From Aedes albopictus (taxonomy: Eukaryota > Arthropoda > Insecta > Diptera > Culicidae): DNA of 64,000 nucleotides. Position 1 is the first letter of the stretch; each line of letters begins with the position of its first letter. This document shows, piece by piece, positions 56,750 to 64,000 of this stretch. The notes beneath the pieces were generated by a model that had not been told where the DNA came from, ran no database searches, and was given only the letters and a program-made list of their open reading frames with translations. The stretch is taken from assembly GCF_035046485.1 (NCBI RefSeq), contig NC_085137.1, forward strand, positions 446,714,334 to 446,778,333, written 5' to 3'. The position numbers and the translations under genes are program-made.

Positions 56750-57730
56750 CCATTTTAGGTCGAAACAAGCTAAATAACATATCATAACCAAAACATTCGA
56801 ATGAGCAAAACTGATGTGTCTATCCAGGCCAGGGAAAGTCGGCAAAGGAGAATGTTTTTGAATTTCCATCAAAAGCATCTAATGGGAGGGGTTTAACCAT
56901 CAAACCCCCTCCCTTGGGCATGGGCTTGTATCTACCCTATAGTGATAGGTTCGCGCTCAAAATTTCAGACATTTTCTTCACCAATTTCAAAAGTACCAAC
57001 CAATGATGCAAATGATCACCTCACTAGTGCTCATCACAACTCATCAACTGTATATTTATCGCGTGCGATTGAACTGTGCACTGATCAGCGATGACCAGCA
57101 GCAAAGAGGTGGCAAAACGAACATGATGTAAATCACAAACGATTTTGCACACATCTGACTGGGCCGTCACACGCTCGTCCGAACAGCCGAACCATACCGA
57201 ATAGGTTGGTTTGCGAAGCTACGGCATGAATGCTCGACACGCACACAGAAGCAACATTCGCATGTACCGATACCATACTAATAAAGCTTCCAGCCAACGA
57301 TGCTTCGCGATAAGCTGTCGAAAAGCATCGAAAGCGATGAAAAGAGATGCTTGGCTAGAACGCAACGGCTCAACGGCGAAAAGGAAGAGTCAACTATGCT
57401 GATTAGTGTTGAGTCCGTTCGTGTGCTACTCGTATGGGAGGTTGATTGAATAAAGCGAGGATGGGTGAAAACGTATTCGTTGTCGAAAGCAAATCGCATC
57501 ATTTCGCGAATGTTTTCATCAAATAGCAAGCTTGGTACCAACGATTGTCTCACCAACAATATCGAAAATCATCTAAGGGCTCTAACAAATGTTATAAATT
57601 GTTAGAGGTTTCAGTTATTGAAAACATTTCATAAAATCACTGTATCTGAACGTATTTGACAGTTAATGACATAATCTGCATCTATGCATTGTTTCCTTGA
57701 AATTCTTACAACTGTCCCATTCGCTTTCAG
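56750..57730. other. 3' part of the proposed intron
   Basis: Contains a TATA-like TATATTTA at 57051 and a weak alternative first exon (ATG at 57091, donor GT at 57109). The minus-strand frame at 57278-57559 has no recognised domain. Confidence 0.3.
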
Positions 57731-58177
57731 ATCGCCGCATCACTGTTGGTCGCCACTGTGCTGGCCGCCCCGCAACGTCGCCCCAACAACAACTTTGGCC
57801 GGAGCACGAACGGCGGAGACGCACGGTCCGCTGTAGTCCTCCAGGACGAGTACACCCTCAACCCGGATGGATCGTACGTGTACAAGTATGAAACGAGCAA
57901 CGGAATTAGCGCCTCCCAAACTGGCAGCGAAAGCGGGCTCTACGCCAACGGTTACTACAGCTACATGGATCCAGACCAGAACCGAGTGGAGGTGACTTAC
58001 CTGGCTGATGAGTTTGGCTTCCAGCCACAGGGAGCGCATCTTCCGGTCGAACCCCCGGCACCGGATCACGTCTTGAAGGCACTCGAAGAGATTCGGGCAG
58101 CGGCTGGGCCCGATTCAGAGCTGGATATTGGTCTACTGGATTCAACGATCGAACGGTTGAGGGCTAACCGAGGCTAG
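57731..58177 (+). CDS. RR-1 cuticular protein 1, exon 2
   Basis: Structural protein secreted by epidermal cells and incorporated into chitin-bearing cuticle. The exon starts after a polypyrimidine acceptor (TTCGCTTTCAG) in phase 0 and encodes 148 residues; with the proposed MIKL exon the protein has 152. Residues 1-17 form the signal peptide. A short N/R-rich linker is followed by the extended Rebers-Riddiford domain (about 44-115) with Y53, Y55, Y57, SNGISASQTG, then SYMDPDQNRVEVTYLADEFG and FQPQGAHLP. The core Y-x-A-D-E-x-G-F pattern and the x-P-x-G-A-H-L-P end put it in the RR-1 (flexible cuticle) class, which binds chitin through aromatic residues. The C-terminus is acidic and probably helical. 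Stop TAG at 58175-58177. Converges with the gene at 58453-58959. Confidence 0.95.
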   Translation: MAASLLVATVLAAPQRRPNNNFGRSTNGGDARSAVVLQDEYTLNPDGSYVYKYETSNGISASQTGSESGLYANGYYSYMDPDQNRVEVTYLADEFGFQPQGAHLPVEPPAPDHVLKALEEIRAAAGPDSELDIGLLDSTIERLRANRG

Positions 58178-58206
58178 GGGTGTGTGGAATGTGTGAACGA
58201 TTTTCT

Positions 58207-58212
58207 AATAAA
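58207..58212 (+). terminator. Poly(A) signal of cuticle gene 1
   Basis: AATAAA, 30 bp after the stop codon; implies a 3' UTR of only about 50-60 nt. Confidence 0.8.
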
Positions 58213-58260
58213 TTAGTTGAAATTACACCTTTTTGTTTCATTTAGCACAGATAACATCAC

Positions 58261-58266
58261 TTTATT
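58261..58266 (-). terminator. Poly(A) signal of cuticle gene 2
   Basis: TTTATT on plus (AATAAA on minus), 186 bp after the stop at 58453. Only 48 bp separate it from the opposing signal. Confidence 0.75.
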
Positions 58267-58452
58267 ACAAACATTTTTCTACTTATCACTAAGTTTTCAC
58301 TATTTACAACAATGTGTCCATTGAACAAGTATTCTGGACGTCTGACTGGAGTGAACTTCCTTGGAGGAATTCTCATCAAACTAGAACTTTGAGTCAACAA
58401 TGTCAGGATCAAGATCAACAATTCGAGCATCTAAGGTTGCTTGAGGCACCGT

Positions 58453-58959
58453 TTAGTGCTGCAGCCGACGGATGGTGGCGTCCAGAGCTTCAAGGCTGAA
58501 GTCCTTCTGGTCCTTGGGTGGGTTGGCACGGATGTCCTGCAGGGACTTCAGCACATGCTCTGGGGTTGGTGGTGGAGTTGGCAGATGAGCTCCTTCTGGG
58601 CGGAATCCGTTCTCGTCGGCGACGTAGATCACACGGTACTGGACGCCATCTGGGCCGGTGTAAGAGAACTCTCCATTGGCACCATGTCCTCCCAGACCTT
58701 CCTCACGAGCAGCAATGCCGTTGCTCGTCTGGTAAGCCCAGTTGTAGTGGCCATCGTCATGTAGAACATTTTCGTACTGGACGATCTGAGCGTGGGCTTC
58801 TGGGTTCTCATGGAGTTGATGAACTGGAACGGCCAGAGCCAGGGCGACCAGCGACGAAGCAATCAACTGTAATGATCAATTTAGAACACATTTAGAACCA
58901 CTTTGTTACACTTTAATACCCCACAAATCTATTCCACTTCTACGCACCAGTCGGAACAT
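58453..58959 (-). CDS. RR-1 cuticular protein 2 (two exons)
   Basis: Exon 1 is ATG-TTC-CGA-CTG (58959-58948), followed by donor GTGCGT. The intron is 58947-58867 (81 bp) and ends ACAG. Exon 2 (58866-58453) starts in phase 0. The 141-residue product begins [19 protein letters not shown], a clear signal peptide cleaved around residue 16-17. The extended Rebers-Riddiford domain spans about residues 41-106: [20 protein letters not shown], then [32 protein letters not shown], ending [17 protein letters not shown]. This is the canonical RR-1 consensus, including Y-x-A-D-E-x-G-F, so chitin binding in soft cuticle is expected. It shares intron position, signal-peptide design and the EHVLK/DHVLK tail with the opposing gene, indicating an old tandem or inverted duplication. 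Confidence 0.97.
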
Positions 58960-59029
58960 TGTCGTTTTGATTAATGGCACTGAAAGAGATGCAAAGAAAC
59001 TACTTCACTTGTCGGAGCACAACTCGGGA

Positions 59030-59066
59030 ACTGATATCGACTTCTGCCAAAATGCTCTAATTTATA
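59030..59066 (-). promoter_or_regulatory. Core promoter of cuticle gene 2
   Basis: TATAAA on minus at 59066-59061 and an arthropod initiator TCAGT with A at 59032, 34 bp apart. The predicted 5' UTR is about 72 nt (59032-58960). Confidence 0.8.
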
Positions 59067-60580
59067 TCTAATCGATCGCACTCTGTCCAACCCGACCCAG
59101 ATTCGGACTCGACCCGACATTCGAAACCTTCTCCTTGGGCGTAGGCTCACCCGTTTACCATGCATTTCTCTCGTCGTCGTCGTTCTGGGTGAATGGGGTT
59201 CGAATTTTTGCAGGAGGACATTGACGGGGGTCAGCACACGAGTCCCAACCACGACGACGACTATGGTGGTGCGTGCAGCACCTGTATTAGCACGATCTAG
59301 TATGTATGAATGGATTTGACGATTGGTCGACAAAAAATAAAAAACGAGAGCGAGAGTGCAGCTCAAGAATGGAACTCGTACTCGAAACAGCACGAACCGA
59401 AAAATATCGACGATTTCGGACCTCCGAAAACAGGCTCACACACTCGTCCGTGGCACCCTAATGTGGGTTTAGTTTTGGGGCGAAGGTGCAGCTTGCATGC
59501 CGCGACGCGCGATCCTATGAACAACGTGAGTCTAATGGATCACGAACCGGCAGGGGGAAAGAATTTGGTGCGGAGTGCGCCTTTCGGAGTCAAATGTGTA
59601 ATCTGAATTCTGACCAGATAGTAAGCGATTTAGGTGAATATCTCACACTCTTCAGTAGCCGTCTCAAGTGGCAAAAGTGTTTTTGGACCAGAATAGCCCA
59701 TCTTTCATCGTAGATCCTGAGAGGCCTTTGGTATTGTTCCCCAAAGAACTGATAATAGAGTTTTCTCAATAAAAAAAACCTTGCCTGACCATTACCAGAA
59801 TGATTTTTAGATATTGTACCATAGAACTGCCATAAAAAGCCTATATATCTAATATTATGGAAAGATACATTGGGCAGGATATGTTTCTAGAATTCCATGC
59901 AGGGCTAGTGCAAGCACGTTAGATTTATCAATTGGAACATTTTACCCCGCTTTCCCTCTACTCACGCACATGGTAATGGGATTAGGGCACTCGAAATATG
60001 TGACAATGAATCGTTTCGTTTTAGCGATATGGCCACTAACCGGCCGATGACGACTGATGAATGCAGTTCAGCGAGTAGCGAGGTGTGGGATGAGAGCGGT
60101 TAGGCTGACTCGCATAGAAACAGACGGTTGAATTCGATCAGTTTGCACTCAACGGGACAGTATTAACCTGTCAGATGATCAATCAAGAGCACCGAATTGT
60201 TCTGTTGGAATTATGATAAAATGTCCGGTTTAGTTTGGACCGCAAACCGATACGATGCATGGTTTTAGGTTAGTTGGATAATTGATAGTGATATATGCGG
60301 TAATCAATATTTTGATAGGCCCTCGTCGTGTCGAAGTCAACGATGACATAACAGAGCTGACGATCGGAGGATTAGTGGAAAATTCCAAGTCAATTGTAAC
60401 AGGAGACTGCTACTATTTTCCGTGAGGCGCACCTCTCAATAAGGAGCTTGGCCAAACCTTTAATGTTATAAATGTACTGCTGACATACTGCTACTTCTTG
60501 GAGTAACTTTCCCACTGAGACAAAGCCTGCTTCTCAGATTAGTGTAAATTGATCACTTCCACAGTTTTTATCTGAGCATA
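59067..60580. other. Upstream region of cuticle gene 2, no gene recognised
   Basis: Largely unique, CpG-richer at 59090-59600. Frames of 75-140 codons at 58971-59713 overlap the promoter and lack domains. Likely to hold the enhancers of the cuticle gene, but no specific site is claimed. Confidence 0.35.
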
Positions 60581-60584
60581 CTCA

Positions 60585-60925
60585 ATGCTCAAGGAAGTCC
60601 AGGAAAATTCCATTACGAAAAATTCCGGGACCGATCCAGAATTGAGCCCGTCATCTCAGCATGATCTTGCTGAATACTCGTGTGCATTCGGTCCGATTTT
60701 TTTTGTAAGTCTTGAGAGAATCCCTTTAATTTTTTTTATGCATTTCTTCGTTAGTTCTCTCAATAATTCTTTTGAAATGATTCTATCAATTGTCATCAGG
60801 GATTCCTTCAGAAAAATTTTAAAAGGATTCCTACAAGGAGTTTCTTCAGGGTTTAGTCCAGGAATTTCTTCTAAGAAACAAAGATTCCTCCTAAAATTCC
60901 TTCATAGATTGCACTAAAATTCCAA
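60585..60925 (-). repeat. Family-A minisatellite remnant
   Basis: Pyrimidine-side units (GGATTCCTACAAGGAG, GGGATTCCTTCAG). Confidence 0.5.
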
Positions 60926-61079
60926 TACACCCGAACCTCTATTTTGGTATCGAGTCGGGACTGCTTAAATAGAATTTTAACTTAAATGGATTCACTACCT
61001 AAATGGATTCAGTTCATTACCTAAATGGATTTCAAGGTTGCAAAGAAGTTTGAGAAGGGCAAGTAGCTTGCAGATACAA

Positions 61080-61885
61080 AGGGGAGGGGGTCAAGGCTTT
61101 CTGATGTAAAGGGAGATGCTCGGAGGGATTTCAAGGATGTTTTAGGGGAGGGGAGGGGGTCAGAGGCGTTTCCAGGCGTTTCAGGTGGTTTCAGAGGTCT
61201 TCTAGGGGGCTTCATATGCTCTCACGTGAGCTTCACGGGAGTTTCAGAGGCGTTCCAAAGCGTTTCAAGGTGTTGTAGGGCGTTTCAGGAGGTTTAGGGG
61301 GCCATAAGAGGGCTTCAGAGGCTCCCAGGTGAATTTCACGGAGTTTTCATGGGGGTACCAGAGGCGTTTCAAAGCGTTTCAATGCGTTTTAATACGTTTC
61401 AGGGCGTTTCAGGAGGTTTTACGGGAGTTTTAGGGGGATTCAGAGGCTCTCGGTTTAAATTTACGGAGGTTTAATAGGGATCTTAAAGGCGTTTCAGAGC
61501 GTTTCAAAGTGTTTCAAGGCAATCCAATGCGTTTCAGGGCGTTTCAGGAGATTTCACAGGGATTTTAGGGTGCTTTAGAGTCTCTCAGATGAATTTTTCG
61601 CAGGTTTCATAGGGGTTTTAGAGGCGTTTCAATACGTTTCAAGGCGGTTCAAAGCGTTTCAAAGCGTTTCAAGAGGGTTAAGGAGGCCTCAGAGGCTCAT
61701 GGGATTTCAGGGGGTTTTGGAGGCATTTCAAAGCGTTTCAAGGCGTTTCAATGCGTTTCGGGGCGTTTCAGGAGGTTTCAGAGTGGTTTCAAGGGGGTAC
61801 AGAGGCTCTCAGTTAAATTTCATAAAGATTTCAAGGAAGTTCCAGAGGCGTTTCAAGGGTTCCCAATGGTCTTTAGAGCGGTTTT
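61080..61885 (+). repeat. Family-B minisatellite block, 0.8 kb
   Basis: Best family-B array in the window: GGCGTTTCA units (GCGTTTCAAGGCGTTTCAAT) alternating with GGTTTCAGAGG. Open in some frames only by periodicity. Confidence 0.8.
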
Positions 61886-61889
61886 AGGG

Positions 61890-62385
61890 GAATATCAGTG
61901 AAGAGAATTGTCAGACAAAAGAGGCACAAAACAAGCAACAAAGAAGGTGCGACGATTACTCTTTATCCCTACTGGTAACAGATAATGACATGATCTCGAA
62001 ATTTTTTGTTGCAGACAAAACGGAAGCTGAATTTGTTGCGTACTTTTCAACTCGTGAATAATCAATTATTGCTAACCCAAAGTCGAAACTGTTTGATGAT
62101 AGAGCTTCACCAGAGTTGTAGTGTTTACCAACTCGAAGTTATCGTTCGAAAATCGCAATGCAAGGCTTAAAAATCTCTAAACTCGTGGTGTACGATGTTA
62201 ATCCCATTATTTTCAAGTTGGGACAAACTTATGTCGCATGGGTTTGTTTGTCGCAACAAATACAGGTTGCGACATTGTCATTATTGTTGCGCGATGGTTG
62301 AATTTTGATTCACTGGGGAATATACATAGATGCTCATTTAACTTTTCCTATATTGCATTAATCTCTTAGAGACAACCAAATACGT
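61890..62385. other. No gene recognised
   Basis: Short stretch with TTGTTGCGACA-like inverted motifs around 62010-62290 but no clear element boundaries. Confidence 0.3.
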
Positions 62386-62390
62386 TAGTA

Positions 62391-63930
62391 GATCCGATGA
62401 CCTATACTCAAGGAAGTTCTTGGAGATCCCCAAACTGATAATGAACTCACCACTTGATAGCACATAGCTACATGAGCCTGTGTAAGCATAAATTTCATTC
62501 CTTATGCTCCAATAGATCAATGAATGCAGTTGTTAATCAGATGGCCTTAACTCCAGAGAGATCTGGGATACTCCTAAACAACCATAAACCCATCACTTGA
62601 TAGAACATTGATGCCTGGGGCTGTATGAGTATAAACCTCATTATTAATGCTCTTAAATACAACTAGTAGCCCTCGTAGATTCGATGACCTATATTCAAGG
62701 AAGTTCTCAAGGGAGAGAGACCCTTAAAGATTGTTCGAACACAAAACTTGATAGATCATAGTTACCTGAGGTTGTGTGAGTATGAACCTTAGTCGTACAT
62801 CTCTTAGATACAACCAAATACGTTAGTAGATCCGATGACATATAAAGGGTGAGTCGTTAATTATTGTGCCACCCTACCTTCCACTGATTCGCAAATTGTC
62901 TACAGTTAACGGAATGAAACCAAATTTTTACAGTAGTTTAGTATATATATGTATTTCAACTTTTTGGTATAGGTTCAAATTTAGGATGCGTTTTAGTGAA
63001 ATTCACGACATTTTCAATTAACGCCCTCCATGTGGACATGTTCAGGCTCCACTTGGAACAAATAATTGAAGCTCTCTGGTTTGTTTATGTGCATCGTGCC
63101 TGGTTTTCACCCAGCTCCAAGCTCATGTTTCACTGACAACCGTTCCTGAAGCCTATTGACGACCATTAAGATGATCCGATAATGTATAATCATTAATTTG
63201 TCCAAGGCGCGATACCATGATTTTTGATTTTAGCATGTGATTGTACAACACCAGTTTTAGAACTGTTAACTAAATTTATTCTATATCGACCGGATTCTCA
63301 CTGATAACTTCTCAATTCATTTTATGTAAACAATAGACTATAAGGAGAAACTGTGCAAAATTTGGTTGATTTTGGTGAAGTAGGAAAAAAGTTACGTTAG
63401 TTTGAAAATGGCACAATAATTATCGACTCACCCTTTACTTAAGGAAGTTGTTGGAGATCCTCAAACTGACAACGAACACACCACTTGACATCACATGGCT
63501 GCATGAGGCTATGCAAGCATAAATTTACGCTTGTAGATGAAGACCTTAACTCTAGGGAATTATCGGATATGCTATACAATCACAGAACTCATCACTCGAT
63601 AGAACATTGATGCCTGGTTCTGTATGAGTATAAACCTCATTGTTAATGCTCTTAGATACAACTAGTTGCCCTCGTAGATTCGATGACTAAATCTCAAGGT
63701 AGTTCTTGAAGAACTTCAAAGAATCATTGGTAGATCCGATGACCTATACTCAAGGAAGTTCTTGGAGATGTTCAAACTGAATACGAACTCACCACTTGAC
63801 AACACATAACAACATGATGCTGTGTTCAAAATGCTCCAACAGATCACTGATTACGCTTGTAGATCAGATGGCCTAAATTCCATGGAGTTCTCGGATACTC
63901 TTAAATTTTTAACCCTTAAACACTTCTTAA
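62391..63930 (+). repeat. Satellite with about 145-bp monomers
   Basis: Eight diverged monomers start GATCCGATGACCTATACTCA or GATGGCCTTAACTC (62391, 62540, 62678, 62829, 63536, 63677, 63733, 63862). Spacings are mostly 138-151 bp, with two or three shortened monomers. Two monomer types alternate in the left part, giving a roughly 290-bp higher-order unit. A MITE interrupts monomer 4. Confidence 0.8.
62845..63435. mobile_element. 591-bp TA-flanked MITE, AAGGGTGAGTCG ends
   Basis: Ends AAGGGTGAGTCGTTAATTAT and its near-complement, TA at 62843-62844 and 63436-63437, inserted in a satellite monomer whose sister copies give the empty site. No transposase frame. Confidence 0.9.
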
Positions 63931-64000
63931 ACGTCCCTTAACTCTTAATTCTCCTTTTTTTTCTTCAACCAACTTTATCTGTAATCTTGAGTACTTCAAC

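Larger units (their letters stand above)
42202..57730 (+). other. Proposed 15.5-kb intron 1 of cuticle gene 1
   Basis: Runs from GTGAGT to the acceptor TTCGCTTTCAG. It contains at least seven MITEs, a Feilai-like SINE, two foldback elements, a tandem duplication, family-A blocks and a roughly 150-bp satellite, all listed separately. No other host exon was recognised in it. Confidence 0.5.

Noticed and set aside
57091..57108. Nearer candidate first exon (ATG-ACC-AGC...) for cuticle gene 1
   Set aside because: Donor GTGGCA is weak, the signal peptide would contain an acidic residue before the hydrophobic core, and the TATA box would leave almost no leader. The 42190 exon fits far better.
57697..57891. 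Frame crossing the splice acceptor of cuticle exon 2
   Set aside because: It runs in a different frame from the RR domain and reads through intron sequence.
58971..59393. 140-codon minus-strand frame upstream of cuticle gene 2
   Set aside because: It overlaps the TATA box and initiator and has no recognisable domain.

Overview
The window is animal nuclear DNA, most likely from an aedine mosquito. Three things point there: two insect cuticular protein genes with mosquito-like architecture, Feilai-like tRNA-derived SINEs, and non-coding DNA made almost entirely of nested MITEs, foldback elements, SINEs and low-complexity minisatellites. I cannot settle the species from sequence alone.

The only confident host genes lie on the right, at about 42-59 kb. 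They are two Rebers-Riddiford (RR-1 type) cuticular proteins arranged tail to tail. The minus-strand gene is compact: a 12-nt first coding exon (MFRL), an 81-bp intron and a 137-codon second exon, with TATA box, initiator and poly(A) signal all visible. The plus-strand gene has an equally clear second exon at 57731-58177, but its first exon is not next to it. The best match is a 12-nt ATG exon (MIKL) with a perfect GTGAGT donor at 42190-42201, behind its own TATA box and initiator. If that is right, the gene carries a 15.5-kb intron filled with transposons. The two poly(A) signals are only 48 bp apart.

Layout. 0-15 kb: palindromic MITEs, four SINEs, a Harbinger-like TTA-flanked MITE (5563-6771), two families of degenerate minisatellite (A, GGAATTCCT-type with about 12-bp units; B, GTTTCAGGGG-type), and a 1.8-kb element whose inverted ends are tandem GGGTAAATG-type units (13171-15004). 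15-20 kb: a stretch without recognised repeats holding one weak exon candidate, then Feilai, family B and a decayed LINE with reverse transcriptase (18462-20120). 21.6-24.8 kb: a four-level nest (foldback, SINE, TA-flanked transposon, 8-bp-TSD MITE). 26.8-38.9 kb: a 12.2-kb segment bounded by inverted termini and TA, holding a 788-bp solo LTR, a 5.4-kb family-A array with a strand-polarity switch at about 30.98 kb, and further MITEs. 39-42 kb: mostly unique DNA upstream of cuticle gene 1, with a 19-bp palindromic tandem repeat. 42.2-57.7 kb: the proposed intron. 59-64 kb: upstream of cuticle gene 2, more family A and B, and a roughly 145-bp-monomer satellite with a MITE inside it.

No rRNA, canonical tRNA, CRISPR or bacterial-style operon was seen. 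The long open frames in the family-A arrays are by-products of a repeat period divisible by three and are not called as genes.
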